This document shows positions 1 through 12,645 of a DNA stretch of 64,000 nt, in pieces. Positions within the stretch are counted from its first letter, which is position 1; each line of letters opens with the position of its first letter. The notes below the pieces were generated by a model. It was given only the letters and a program-made list of their open reading frames with translations, did no database searches and had not been told where the DNA came from. Location of the stretch: positions 78,094,042 to 78,158,041 of the forward strand of contig OY856186.1 in the NCBI GenBank assembly GCA_963693315.1. Reading direction: 5' to 3'. The position numbers were made by a program, and so were the translations under genes. The DNA is from Diogma glabrata (lineage: Eukaryota; Arthropoda; Insecta; Diptera; Cylindrotomidae).

Positions 1-446
1 AGATTTTTAGACAATATTCCTTAAATCAGTCTTTAAAACATTTTCCGGTTTTCCAGATGTAAAATTTTTCAAAAGAATCACAATTAAATTTGTAAATTAT
101 TGAGCATGATTCTAATTGGATATTTAATTTTGGTTTCAATACTTTATATAAAATTCTAAGAGATGGATTTTATATTTATATATTTTTAAATGGTTCCTAA
201 TAAAATTAAGCATATGATTTGTATATTCCATTTTATCAAATATTGTTTAATATAAGTTGTTGCAAGGAACTTTAAATAAATTAATTCTGGTAGTGTATTT
301 AATCGTTAACACAGAGTACTTATTATGAAATAGACATATGTATCCTACAAATATATTTAGAATTATAGGCATCAGCAAGCCTACTACTACACCTACTATA
401 ATTAAAAACATTTTTTTAGATTTCGTCTAGCAAATATCAAATAAAT
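1..446. other. AT-rich flank, no gene seen
   Basis: No exon-like open frame or ankyrin coding is visible. If the outer hAT element that follows is complete on its left side, its left terminus should lie here or before the window. I found no CAGTGGCG-type inverted end in this stretch. Confidence 0.5.
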
Positions 447-3400
447 ATGCCACGAGGAGTTCATACTTCTAAAAGAAAAAGCGGGTTCCAGCAGAGAAAG
501 ACCAAACAGGCTAAAATAGATGATGTTCAGAGCATATCTGAATCGATTTATAAATATGTTACAAAACCTGATGATAGCCAAAGCTCATCAAAAGAAACTG
601 ATTCTCACGTAAATGCAACGAATGTTTCAGAGAATATTGGCTCATCTTCAAAAAGTAACAGCGACAACACAGAATTAATAATGTTAACCCATGATGAAGA
701 CGAATCAGAAAAAAATACTGAAAATGATAGTGATAATGCTGCTAATGCACCTACTATCGAAGACAGTATTTGTATGAGTGAATCACTTCAGGACTTAAGA
801 GATGTATCACATTGGAAAAACCCGTGTCTGATAATGTTCGCATTGAAATCATAAAAAAAGGAAGTGAACATTTTCAAAATAGAGAAGGGCCGTTTGCTAC
901 TGTATCTAGACCCAGGTTAGACACAAAAGGTAATGTTCGCCATCTTTCTAAAGAATGGTTTTATAAAGTGATACCTTATATGGAGAAAAAATTCTGCGGT
1001 CAAGGATGGTTTATTCTCCTTTAAATAATAGCCTGTACTGCTTCTGCTGTCGTATATTTGCTGTCACCAATAGTTGTAACATAAATTCAGCATTTACGAC
1101 TGAATTTCAGAAGTGGTGGAAGCTAAATCCCAAAGTAGCCGACCATGAAACTTCAAATGAACATCTGGAGAATTTTGAAAAGTGGAAAACTTTGGAAATG
1201 AGGTTGAAATGTCATAAAACGATAGGAAACGCAGCCTTACAATTAATAGATAATGAAAAACAGAAGTGGAAACATCTTTTATCCAGATTATTGGATATAA
1301 CTTTCTTTTTATCTAAACAAAACCTAGCATTTCGGGGACATGATGAAGGACAAAGTTCTCCAAATAAAGGCAATTTTTTAGAACTAGTCAATCTATTGTC
1401 AAAGTATGATGTAGTGTTAAAAGAACACATTTTGAATTTGGAGCATGGCAAATCACCAAAAGTATCATATTTGTCACCAGATATACAAAATGAGTTCATA
1501 AATGTTTTAGCGAACCACGTAAAGTTTAAGCTTGTCAACGAAATTAAATCAGCTAAATATTTTGGAATTATGTTTGATAGCACACCTGACATTTCACATA
1601 TTGATCAAATGTCTGAAGTGATTCGTTATGTGAAAATTGATGGTAGAAAAGTGAAAGTCAAAGAAGTATTCCTTGGATTTTTTTCTTTACATGGAAAAAA
1701 GCCGCTGATTTAAACGATGAAATTCTTAAAAACCTTAAAAATGACGGTTTAGAGGTAATGAATTGTCGTTCCCAAGGTTATGATAATGCAGCTGTTATGA
1801 GTGGTATACATGGAGGAGTGCAAGCTATTATTAAAGCAAAAAATAACAAAGCAATTTTTGTGGGCTGCATAGATCATTCAATTAATTTATGTGGCCAACA
1901 CTCATTTGCACAAAATGTAGCTTGTGTAACGTTTTCCGGAACAGTGGAGGCCATTTTTACATTTTTTTCTGCTTCGACTAGCCGCTGGGAAGTGCTTGTT
2001 AAACACAGCAAAACAACTGTTAAAAGACTCTCAACAACGCGTTGGAGTGCTCATTATGCTGCAGTAAAAGTATTGGCCGAAAATTTTGATGGGATTGTGG
2101 CTGCAATTGAGAAATTAAGTGATCAACAAGAAAATGTAGACACTAGAGGCGCTGCACACAACCTTATGCATGCAGTGTGTGATTTTTCGTTTCTTTGCTA
2201 TCTTTTGTTTTGGAATGATGTTCTTAGGGAAATAAATTGTGCTCAGATTGGATTGCAAAGCAAAGGCTTAAATATTGATCAATTAATTACAAAAATAGAG
2301 TCACTTCGTCTTTATATTGAAGAAAAACGAAATGACATTGTAGAACAGGCAATAGATCTTGCTGCGACGAAATCGGAGAGCTATGACATTCCAATGGAAA
2401 GACGAATTCGTCGTAAAAAACGAATGGCTGGTGAGTTGGCTCCAGATGTTGGACTGACACTGAGAGCTGAACTTAAAAAGGACATGTTGGTATGTTTTGA
2501 CCGATTCAGTCTTGATTAGGGTTTCTAATCCGGATATCCGGATATCGAATTATCCGGATTATTCGACCATATTTTGACTATTCGATTATCCGGATACTTT
2601 TTTCCAATTATCCGAATATTTAAAAACCCTTTATTTTGTAAAAAAAATAATCAAATTGCGTTGAAAAGTTCAAATAACTATTAACTTGCGTTGCAAAGTT
2701 TGTTAGTGCAGTGAAGTGACTACAAGTTTTAAAAATTTATTTACAACTTAAATGTTTTGAAAACTGTAATCATTGAATATTTTATGAAACACTTCGTGAA
2801 TCTGCAGTGTAAAGATATTTTACTAATATTTATTTAATGCTATATTAATTTTAAAAAAAAATATTGTTTTATAAACTTGTGGCCCTGTCAATAAAATCTG
2901 AAGTGTTGGCTATTTTTTTTAAAGTTTATGAGAGCTGTACTTCTAAATTATGACTCTGAGGAAATTACTAATGAAATTACTATTGAAAGTGAAGATGAAG
3001 AAAGTCTAAGTAGTGAAGTTTGTATAAGAAATCGTGACTGCAGAAAGTACTTGAGAATGCTATTGCTTTAATTACTCATGTTGAGAAGTACCATATTGCT
3101 GAAAAAAGATTTCATTTATTAAAATAATTATAAAAAACGGAGGGCAATTTAAATATTCTATATTGCGTATTATTACCAATAAAACCTACATCGACTGCAA
3201 CGGAGCGTGTATTTTCAATTGCTGGTCTTACCAGGACAAAAATTAGAACTCGACTCAATTTCGAGACATTGTAATAATTAATTAATTAATGCAATAATTT
3301 TTCTAAAATATGCATTTTTATAAATGCATCAATAACTTCATTAATTTAATTAAATTTATCAATAATTTAATTTTTTATTATTATTATTTATGATTTGTTA

Positions 3401-4152
3401 CTATTTTTGTTATTTTGTGACTACGTATAAAAATTAATTAATATAGATACACGAAAAATATACATCAATGATTTAAATACCGCAAAGTAAAAAACATGTT
3501 TTATTTATGGTTTAATTATCCGGATATCCGGATTATCCGGATAATTTATTGTTTATGTATTCGATATCCGGATAATCAAATAGGTCGGATATTTAGAAAC
3601 CCTAGTCTTGATCTCCGAACAAGACTGAAGTCAGTTCAAGATGTTGCTTCATTGTTTGAGGTTGTTCAGACAAAGACTTTGCTTTTGGCGAACAGTGAAG
3701 AGTTGAAATTATCTGTATCAAAATTTACCAGTTTTTATGATGAGGTATCAGAAACGGGACTCCTCACAGAGATACCAAGGTTGAGGAGGCATTTAAAAGC
3801 GACCAATGTTACAGTTTCTAACTGGGTGTGCCTAGAGTTTTTGAAATTCATCGTGGAATGGGATTTTACAGAATCTCTTCCGAATCTTATGGTCGCACTA
3901 AAGTTATTTATGACTATTTGCGTATCAGTGGCTACGTGTGAGAGGAGTTTCAGCAAATTAAAATTAATTAAAAATTACTTGCGGGCAACAATGACCCAAA
4001 CGAGGCTTAAAAATCTTGGCATATTAACCATAGAACATGAGGCAGAACAAAATATAAATTTTGAAGTTGTGATTTCTGAGTTTGCAGCTGTTAAAGCTAG
4101 AAAGAAGAGATTTTTAGTGTATCTATATAATATATATGTGAGAGTATATTAA
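447..4152 (+). pseudogene. Broken hAT-superfamily transposase (ZMYM1-like group)
   Basis: This is a decayed DNA-transposon transposase. Four overlapping frames make one protein. An acidic and serine-rich N-terminus (447-854) is followed by a region with WFYKVIPYMEKKFCGQGW, then YCFCCRIF, which resembles the TTF-type zinc-finger segment of this group. Next come FGIMFDSTPDISHIDQMS, CRSQGYDNAAVMSG and a TRWSAHY motif, which belong to the RNase H-like catalytic fold. After an interruption, the C-terminal dimerisation region carries VATCERSFSKLKLIKNYLR. Frame changes near 825, 1010 and 1705 and the insertion at 2517-3604 make it non-functional. Joining across the insertion restores the reading frame exactly. 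Similar proteins are often misnamed as zinc-finger MYM or 52-kDa repressor genes. Host domestication is unlikely given the frameshifts. Confidence 0.85.
2517..3604. mobile_element. Nested hAT element with TIRs and 8-bp target duplication
   Basis: The 1088-bp element starts TAGGGTTTCTAA and ends TTAGAAACCCTA, a perfect 12-bp terminal inverted repeat. It is flanked by GTCTTGAT at 2509-2516 and 3605-3612, the 8-bp duplication typical of hAT insertion. Both ends carry repeated ATCCGGAT/TATCCGGATA palindromes, likely subterminal transposase-binding sites. Around 3158-3273 on the + strand lies a short stretch reading TSTATERVFSIAGLTRTKIR and then a stop, the hAT C-terminal dimerisation signature. 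The element is therefore an internally deleted derivative of an autonomous hAT. It landed inside the transposase gene of another hAT. Confidence 0.93.
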
Positions 4153-4861
4153 TTCTACTCTTATTTTTCTTTTACTATACTTTCCAGGGTTGCCACTTGT
4201 ATACATTTGTATTAATTTGGATACATTATTTAAAAAATTTGTTAAATGGATACTGGGTACCAAAAATTCGCAAAACTACTGGAATGGATACAATTTATTC
4301 GCAAGAAAACATTGTGTATAAAATGCATTAAATGCATTTGAAAATGTTAATAAATTGTGTTACATTGTTCGTCGTATTCTCTTTTCGTAGAAGATAAAGG
4401 AACAGAAAATTGGCGAACAGTGTAGCAAATATAAACAGTTGTGGAAAAACGATAACCAATTTTTGTAAACAGTTCTGAATTGAGTGTATTTAAGGTTGCT
4501 TTATACCGTAACCGTTGTAATGAAAAAAAGGAATTCCAGGTATATTTTGCGCTGAAACCGCACAATATAGGTCATTCTCAAATAAATTAGCAACATCAAA
4601 TAATCATGTATACATTTGGATACTCTTTTTTAATACAACTGGATACATTTTAATTTTTTTGAGTGACGACGCTGATACTTTCCTAAAAGATTCATTTTCA
4701 TACATCAATATGAAAGAATGTATAATAAAACAGTACTTTAATTATATATAACTTATTAATAATAATGCTCATTTGCATTAATTAAATAATTTGTATTAAT
4801 TAAATAAAATTATAAATTACGTATATCGGCTTTTTATTAATATTGACAGTTTTCATTCTTG

Positions 4862-4914
4862 GGGTGACACCATAATATCCGCCCCGGGTGTCACCCATGC
4901 TAGCTACGCCACTG
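4862..4914. repeat. Probable right terminus of a hAT element
   Basis: A short hairpin (GGGTGACACC ... GGGTGTCACCC) is followed by GCTAGCTACGCCACTG. Its reverse complement starts CAGTGGCGTAGC, the style of end seen in many animal hAT elements. It may be the right end of the hAT whose transposase lies at 447-4152. No matching left end or duplication of CGTGCATC was found, so ownership is unproven. The 700 bp between the transposase stop and this end hold no gene. Confidence 0.5.
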
Positions 4915-5796
4915 CGTGCATCATATACTATTTTTTATTCGCCGCAAGCAAAATATTTAAAAATAATGTTTATTCTAAATTAAAATTATAAATTTGCATA
5001 AATTTTGAAATGAAAATATGTGGAACAAGTTACATTTGTCAAAATATTTGTTTTTTTTCCAAATTATTGTATAACTATGACAATAAATGATAACAACTAT
5101 TTTAATTGGATTATGAAATTTTGAATTTAAGGGTTGCGTTGATAAAAATTTCTATTTTTTATTGAATTTAAACAAATACAAATGCTTTTTAATTTTTCGG
5201 ACGTAGCTATGACAACAAAATATATGGTTTAAAAGTGACACTTTAAGGCCATAAATCACAGTAATAAAGTAACACTTTAATATATAGGCGAGTAAAAAAA
5301 ATTTTATTATAATTAGATCCGACCCTATATTACTTTGCTATAAAATAACAAAGTATTGCATTCATTCGAGAAAGTTCTCAAAATATTAACCAAACTCATT
5401 TTTTTTTGTATTTTTCCTCGTTTTGGATCATAACTAGGATAAGAAGGTGAATATATCTGTGTATTTGTTTTGTCGAGTTATGGCCAGTTGTACAGAGTAT
5501 CTTATTTTGACTCCTTTTTCCACCTGGAGTTTAACTATTTTGTATTATGGTGGTTTAAACCGATAGGAAAAAATAAAGGTAGAACACAGTGCATAAGTAA
5601 ACTTACGACTATTTATTTTTTGATTGTACTGGAAGCTATCGCCACACACTCATTCCCTAGTGCCATCAAAGATGGGATGATATACATAGAAAAATTAGAG
5701 AATTAATGTACCTAGAGCAGAAAGAAGAAGAAGCAGGAGCAGAAGAAAGCGAGCGGGATTATGAGTGGCTCTTCTCGAGTGATTGGGGTTGTTGGG
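4915..5796. other. Non-coding AT-rich spacer
   Basis: No convincing gene is present. The short frames at 5470-5706 match nothing I recognise. The right part could hold an LTR or 3' flank of the minus-strand gypsy remnant that follows, but no second LTR copy was seen. Confidence 0.4.
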
Positions 5797-7990
5797 TTAA
5801 AAATATGTGTTTCGGGAACAAGGTGGAATTTTACTTTCTTTCCTGGTTGGTACGTTTGTATAAGCGTGAATTTTCCTCGTTTCTTCAGAGATAGAAGGGA
5901 AAGGCGTAGATATTTTCGGCAGAGTAGGACTGATAACTGGGTAAGGACCTACGTATTGAGGTTGTACAGTTTTGTACTTCAGTTCGCACGAAGCCATGCG
6001 AACAAGACTCGTGAGTTTTGGTAACAAAATTTTGACAGAATCGTGTTTTGAAGCTTGGGTGGAGCAAAGGGGGTTAAAATTTTGTATCGATTGAGAAACG
6101 AGGTGAAATTGGGTTGTGGAAGTGAAGTTCTCGCAAAAAAATTCACGAGGATGACGAATGTTAGAACCGTAGTGTAACTCAGTCGATGAAGATTGGAGGT
6201 CTTCTCGAAAAGTGGTTGGTAAACCTGATAGTATTGACGGTAATATTCGTGTCCATTCTGTTCTTTTGCAGGCCATTATTGACGATTTAAGAAAGTGGAG
6301 CCAACGCTCGATGAGGCCGTTACATTTGTAATTGTAACTTGTAGTTCGCCTACGTTCGTAAGCGATGAGCTTAGGTAACTCAATAAAGAGATTTGATTCG
6401 AATTGGGCACCCTGATCAGTAATGATTACTAAAAGTACTCCATAACTAGCGATTCAATTGAAATAGAAAGGTAAAGCTACCGTTTCAGCTGTGATATCCC
6501 ATACTGAAATGGCTTCAGATAAGCGAGTATATGTATCTGTCAATAATTGTGACTCAATAGCGCTTCTCCTCAGAGGCATAGGAAATGGACCAATAATGTC
6601 CATATGAGCCTCGAAAAGATGATTATGTAAGTATAGAGAGAAATTTTTGCCTTTTGCCAAGTCAAGCAGTTCTGTGCCATTTTTCGTACATCGTTTTTAA
6701 TGGATGGACAAATGACTAAATCAGTAAGGAATTTGTTAGAACTGTGGACTCCAGGGTGGAATAAATTATGAAAACTGTCAGAGACAGCTTGGTGAAAGTG
6801 CCTTGAAATAAATGGGGGAATATTGCCTGTCGAATAATCACATAAAGTTGTTTTGGAAGATAGCCCTAGTGATACTGGCGTTGGTCGGTATTTTAGCGTG
6901 GGACTAGTGTCCACTAATTCCTTCACTCCGAGATCATTGAACTGAGCATCAGCAATTTCGTCATTGAAAATTTTCTCTGTAATTGATATTTACCTAACAC
7001 GAGAAAGTGTGTCAGCAACTACATTATCGATTCCAAAGATGTAGCGAATATCAGTCGTGAATTGACATGGTGAAATCAAAATGACGGAACTGGCGAGGAC
7101 TATCTTTGGCAGGATTTTGCGACAAAGCGCAGATAGGTGGCTTATAATCGGTAAAACCCGTGAAGGTTCGACCTTCGAGGAGAAACCGGAAATGTTTGAT
7201 GTCAGAATAAGCTGCTAGAAATTAGCGATCATAAGTGCTGTGATTCTGTTGTGATTCGTTCAGTCGCACAAAAAATAAACTAAGTGGTGTCCAACAATCA
7301 TCAATTTTTTGTTGGACAACGGCGCCAGGTGCCATGTCGGAACCGTCGACTATCATGGCCAGTTGGACAGAGTTCGAAGAATGGGTAAGAGTTTTCGCTT
7401 CAAAAAGATCGATAATTTAAATGGCGTCTTCGAACCATTGAATGACGCGTCTGTCGTTCATTTTTAACACTTTGAAAAATTGAGTGTGGCTTGATTGAAT
7501 CTGCGGTAGAAGTTAACCATACTAAAGAAACTGCGGAGTTGTTTAACCGTTTCGGAGCGTTCATAGTGATTTATGACCTCCAAGCGTTCAAGTGTCAGCT
7601 TGATGCCATTCGCATAATGAGACCGGCGACGGAAAGTCGCTTAAATACAGTCCTAAGATGTTTGAGGTGCTCCTCAAGGATTTCAAAAGTAGTGAGGAGG
7701 TCATCTATGTAAGTGAATACTTATTTAAGATTTCGCAGAATGGAATGCATAAACCATTGAAAAGATTGCACAGCGTTGCGCAACTCGAAAGCCATTCGAA
7801 CGAATTCGGAGTATCCGAACGGAGTATAGATATTGCTGTTTAGCAATAATGAGTTCACTGATAATGCGCGCAAACGAGGTCTATTGCTGAAAAAAATTTA
7901 TTTGCATCCATGCAGCGATTGGGAGAAATCCTGGATATGGGGAAACGGATATTTATCAGGAGTAGTTATTTTCATATTTTCTTTTCCTAT
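5797..7990 (-). pseudogene. Ty3/gypsy retrotransposon pol remnant (RT, RNase H, integrase)
   Basis: Read on the minus strand, the fragments fall in normal gypsy pol order. Reverse transcriptase (about 7980-7480) has FVRMAFELRNAVQSFQ followed by the catalytic YIDD. RNase H and connection remains lie at about 7480-7000, with TDYKPPICALSQNP. The integrase zinc-binding region is at 6926-6640 (HPGVHSSNKFLTDL ... CLTWQKAK). The integrase core starts near 6610 with MDIIGPFPMP and continues with RLSEAISVWDITAETVA. The integrase C-terminal part at 6276-5797 has GLPTTFREDLQSSSTELHYG and YVGPYPVIS. Frames change repeatedly and stops interrupt RT, so it is a fossil. No gag or clear LTR pair was found. 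Confidence 0.85.
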
Positions 7991-8569
7991 GAATTAAATT
8001 TTACTAAACTACAAAACATTAGATGCGGATATCAAATCAATTATGTCATCAAAAAAATTAGTTGTTGCGAATCTTAGCGAATGACATACAAACTAAAAGA
8101 GGCATACAAACTAAAAAACCCTGCACCGCGCTTTAGTTTGGGTTTAATCGAATAACCAGTCTAAGCCGTATTTTTAGTGAATACACCTCATCAATTTTTA
8201 ACGCGATTTTAATTTTTGCACTAAATAGTTTTTGCGCGATTTTTTTAAAATGGTTTTACGCGAAATTTTCACATTTACTCTGTTATTATATCGTGATTTC
8301 TAGTAGTGTTGTTAATGTAATTTAAAAAAATCTTTGGCACGAAAACTGAATCTCAGGGAACACAACCGTTAAATAATTTAGACACAGATCGGTTAGTCAA
8401 ACATGTTAGACATGACTGAACATTAAAGGGTGCTATCCTGTTGATTCAGCTGAAAAAAATGTTCCGCTGAGGAGTAATTTATAGTATTTAGAGCGGCAAC
8501 AATCAATGATTGCTTTAATATTTTCACTAAATACAACATTATTTTTTATTAAACGGTCTTAATGAAAAA
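7991..8569. other. Non-coding, short dispersed-repeat pieces
   Basis: No gene is seen. The phrase AACCAGTCTAAGCCGTA at about 8152 resembles AACCGGTCTAAGAACGGC near 35107, so small shared repeat fragments occur here. Confidence 0.35.
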
Positions 8570-8775
8570 CGTACCTAAAAATGTCAAAAATATGTGTCAT
8601 GAGTATGCCATTACTAAGCTTAAAAGTTCCATCGTTGACTGAAAAAAAATCATCTGTCGGCACTCCTACTAAGATATCACCTTGGCTAGTGATATCTCAC
8701 TACTATTGCCAGTGGTATATAACATCTCACGTTAAATCATACATCAATAATTGGGACTGGAGTACGCTTGATTTT
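8570..8775 (-). repeat. Partial copy of dispersed retroposon family A
   Basis: Read on the minus strand this matches the 5' part of the repeat at 47190-47350. It carries CCACTGGCAATAGTAGTGAG, CTAGCCAAGGTGATATCTTA and then TCAGTCAACG. It lacks the poly(A)-ending 3' part seen in the copies at 27955 and 47190. The short frame at 8581-8811 on the + strand is a by-product. Confidence 0.7.
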
Positions 8776-9229
8776 CATACTAGTAATTCAAATATTAAAC
8801 TAAATTATTGAAAATTAAATTATTAAATTATAAATATCCGAATTATTAAATTATTGCCCAACATATAGTTATTCAGTAGTATATTAGATCAGATTTTCCT
8901 TGGTTATTCTAAAAATTAAACTATTTTTAATTTTTAATATTTAATACTTTATACATTTTTTTGTTTTCATTTTTCTAATTTGATTCGTGATATAATTCAC
9001 GTGTAATTGGACTCTTGTCTGTATGTTACTTAATAGTGATTGAAATAAATAAATTATAAATTAAAGTTACAAATCAACATAATATTTTTATGATATACAT
9101 GAAACTGATCGTTGAAAATTAAATTTTCTCAGACGCCCCCTTAAAAAATCTTTTTGGTGGAAAAAACCTGATGGCATATTTTTTTAAAATACAAAGAACA
9201 CGTGCTGCAAAATCATCGAATTTTAGTTT

Positions 9230-9640
9230 TTGATAAAATCGTAGATTTTTTTAATATCTCAGGATATATACAGATTTTAAAATAAAAGTCACTTAAACAT
9301 TTTTGTAGAAAATTTAGTTTTCTACAAAAAAAATAGTGCTCAAATTTTGCCTAAGCCGTATATTTCTGATGATATTTTGAAAAGAATCTCAAATTCTTCG
9401 TAACTCGTAAAAATAAATATGACAAAAAACGATTACATTTCTAATCTATTTTTCCATAGCAGGAGAAGAAAATTAGTATTTTTTGTCATCCTTATTATTA
9501 ATGTTTTTTATGAGCTACGAATATTTACAAGTTTTTTCAAAATATCATCAGAAATATGTATACGTTTTAGGCAAAAAATTACCATTTTTTTAAATTCTAC
9601 GATTTTATCAAAAAACCAACTTCGAAAAAAATACCCGTCT
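9230..9640. repeat. Hairpin repeat with imperfect inverted arms
   Basis: The left arm (about 9230-9415) contains TTTTGATAAAATCGTAGA, TTTGCCTAAGCCGTATA and TTCTGATGATATTTTGAAAA. The right arm (about 9500-9635) contains their reverse complements in opposite order. About 85 bp separates them. It looks like a small foldback or MITE-type element. The frame at 9419-9643 only reads through the right arm. No gene lies between it and 8775. Confidence 0.7.
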
Positions 9641-10479
9641 TAATTTTACAAAAAGAAATTTGTTTGTTTTACAAATATAATATTTTTCACTCGTTTTTTC
9701 TTTACGCGTCTAGTGCTGGCACCAATATTTTCGTTTTGTATGAAAAATGACGACTACTGTGTTTTGAACATTTTTGGACAGTTTTATGTATAATCGTGTT
9801 ATTTTGACTAATTTTGATTGCATTCATATCCAGAGCTTTCAAGAATTATAGTACATCTTACACCAATACATAGATACCTCTGCAAACCTAGATCTCACAA
9901 TTACATGTGTACTGAGGTTTTGATGAACGCAAAATTTTTGTTTCTAGTAGTAATAGCAATAAAGAACCCTTTGAAATTAGGTTTTATAACTATCTCAACT
10001 TTAAGGCAACTAAGAATATTTTTTCACGCATGATGAAACACTGATGAAATTGAAACCGAAACCAATCAAAAGATTTTCTGTTTTTACTTTGGTGAGCACA
10101 AAGGTTACACAAAGCAAATATTTGTTAAATTAAAGCATACCTGCTTGTCCGTGTAATAACAAAATAGTTACCGTTATTATTTGTTGAAAAATATTTGCCG
10201 TCGTGTTTGCTAAGCCGAAATTTAATAGTTGTGTGCAAGGCATTCTTTTTGTTTTTTGCCGTATATGTTGAAATATGTATATAGAAACGAAGCATATCAA
10301 CAAGTGTTCCTCACCTGTATTTATCTCTATGCACTCACTTATTTTAATCGATTAGTTTTATATTGGTGATCAGTCCATCAAGAAATTTTCCAATTTATTA
10401 TCCATATTGATTGAATATGTCTGTGGTCTGTGCATGTACTGCCAAAGATTTAAAAAAAAAATAAAAGCAATAGTTACTA
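9641..10479. other. Non-coding AT-rich spacer
   Basis: No gene is recognised. ATTTTCGTTTTGTATG at about 9729 recurs near 30702 and 35140, so this is probably old dispersed-repeat sequence. Confidence 0.35.
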
Positions 10480-10494
10480 ATCCTGCACCAGCCT

Positions 10495-10690
10495 ACATAA
10501 GCCTTTACCAGTTCACTTAAAAAAATGTCAAGTTTATTTGGGAAGACGGTTGTGAAGAGGCATTTACTTGACTAAAAGATGCACTAACTTCGTGTTCTAT
10601 TTTCGACTGTAAGAAAGGGGTTTATGCTTGATACAGATACAAGCAACATAGGCATTGGTGCTGTTGGTACTATCGGAAAATCATTCGGAA
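10495..10690 (+). pseudogene. Ty3/gypsy RT-RNase H junction fragment
   Basis: In one frame, with an internal stop, the DNA reads WEDGCEEAFT, then LKDALTS, then FMLDTDTSNIGIGAV. This is the gypsy pattern where the RT thumb meets RNase H, and DTDTSNIGIGAV corresponds to the first RNase H strand with its catalytic aspartate. One small frameshift sits near 10618. It is an isolated fragment with no pol sequence recognised on either side. Confidence 0.75.
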
Positions 10691-12234
10691 CATCATTAAG
10701 TAAGCTCGATAACCATATAATGGAAATAGAGTTAGGAAAACGTGACACACCGCTTGTAGAAAACTAATCTTCAATAAATTCATTCCTTATCAATCGGCTC
10801 ACATCGTTATGTATGGAGATTTGTCGTCTAATGTGTGACGCTGTAAAAGCGAGCTACATGAATTGTAGGTAATCGAAATTTGACATCAAAATTCAATTTA
10901 CTGATGTAGATGAATCGTTACAGAATTGCTGATCTTGCTATTTAATTAATGTCGTAATCAATGATGTTTTCATCAAACGCCAAATAAATGCTTAATATCA
11001 TTTTATTGTTCTATTGGTTAGTGCAAACTGTAGTCACACGATCAAGACGCAACACGATTTCAAGCTGTTATACTGATAGAGCCAAAAATGATTTATTCGA
11101 AGATAAATGGACAATGGTCTTACATATGAATTAAAGTAAATAAATTTTCCGGAGAGTCCTCATTCCACAAACATTTCAAAATTGAAATCCCAATCCACAA
11201 CAAAAAATTACCTTAAAAAATAGATATAAATATTTTCTGCTTTAGATTAAAATTATTTCTCGTATTCGTTTTTTTTAACCAAAATACAACAAAACGAAAA
11301 TTAAATTAAATTTTACAAAATGGTTAATTCAATATATTTTCACCAATTTTTACTACCAATTTTTTTTAGCCTTGTGATAAAATGAATTGTAAATAATAAA
11401 TTAAAATTATGCCGTAATCCTATATTAGCGTGAGCTCATTTTCAGTTAATTAAAAATAGTAAATGTTTATTTTTTCATTCAATTTTTTACCCTAAAAATA
11501 GCAATCAATTTCAAGCGTTAACGCACGAAAAATCCTTCTACATCCATCGAATTCGCCAATGAATGAACAAAACTAACAAAAAATCTTTGCAACCTTGTTT
11601 TAAAACTTGTCCTTTCTTTGAACATAAATTCCAGACATAATAGAGCTATAGAATGTAATTATAAATACGAAATTTAACGATAAGTACATTTTGTTGACCT
11701 AAAGAAAGATTAAGTTGATTAACAACATTCCCTCAACGAAATTGAAATTTAACATGCCGTAACATGCCTCAAAGTTTACCTTTTAGTTGTTACTTTCAAT
11801 TTTCTTTTTTTCATGCTTTTTTCCATTTTTTATATGTCAAACAAACAGACAAAACCTGTTTTCACAAGAAAATTAAAACAAATTTAAATAAAAAAAAATA
11901 GGAAAATGAAAATGTAATTTTTTAAAAGTAAATAAAGTTGGGAAATTTTTGTTTCAAAGGAATTTTCATTTGTTTATCATGTTCCATACGAGAACATATG
12001 AAAACTCTGATAAAAAATTAAGTTTAAGTTTTTTTTTAATTAAAATAAAAGTTTATTGTCTTCGTAACGAAAAAAGTAATAGTGAAAATGGAAAACGACA
12101 ACTCAAGTTATTTACAAGAACATCGATGGGGTTTCATTTTGAATATGTTGGATGTACAGTGAAGCTTTTATTTAATTTATGTTGAAATATATGTTTTTGT
12201 TTAAAATAATAAAATTTGTGTTTTTTATTTTTAG
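10691..12234. other. Intronic sequence before the first nompC exon seen
   Basis: It is AT-rich with no ankyrin coding, and ends with a good acceptor (GTGTTTTTTATTTTTAG) at 12234. It should be the 3' part of a nompC intron whose upstream exon is outside the window. Confidence 0.5.
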
Positions 12235-12645
12235 GCAACAACTGCAAATGGAGATACAGCTTTACATTTGGCAGCAAGACGTCGTGATGTTGATATGGTT
12301 AGAATTTTGGTTGATTATGGTACAAATGTGGATACGCAAAATGGTGAAGGTCAAACCGCCTTACATATAGCAGCCGCTGAAGGTGATGAACCACTTGTAA
12401 AATATTTTTATGGTGTTCGTGCTTCAGCATCTATAACTGATGACCAAGATCGTACACCAATGCATTTAGCAGCTGAAAATGGTCATGCAAGTATTATTGA
12501 AATCTTAGCAGATAAATTTCGTGCCAGTATATACGAACGTACAAAAGATGGAAGTACCTTAATGCATATTGCATCGTTAAACGGACATTCAGAATGTGCA
12601 ACAATGTTGTTTAAAAAAGGTGTTTATCTTCATATGCCAAATAAG
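12235..12645 (+). CDS. nompC: nompC exon: four ankyrin repeats
   Basis: This exon has 411 nt and 137 codons, phase 0 at both ends, with acceptor TTTTTAG and donor AAG/GTAAGA. It opens ATTANGDTALHLAARRRDVD. Repeat cores are GDTALHLAARRRDVDMV, GQTALHIAAAEGDEPLV, DRTPMHLAAENGHASII and GSTLMHIASLNGHSECA. It ends LHMPNK. The sequence is nearly that of Drosophila NOMPC from about repeat 5 onward, as remembered. It is the first nompC exon visible in the window. Confidence 0.96.

Noticed and set aside
447..4152. Host zinc-finger MYM-type gene
   Set aside because: Frameshifts, a nested transposon and the hAT dimerisation motif show a dead transposase rather than a cellular gene.
7491..7843. + strand frames of 61-73 residues
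   Set aside because: They are antisense to the gypsy reverse transcriptase (YIDD box) and reflect it.
1..12234. Possible upstream nompC exons (start codon and first four ankyrin repeats)
   Set aside because: I looked for ankyrin-type coding (TPLH / LHIAA patterns with splice sites) on the + strand and found none. The region is filled by transposon remains, so these exons are likely outside the window.
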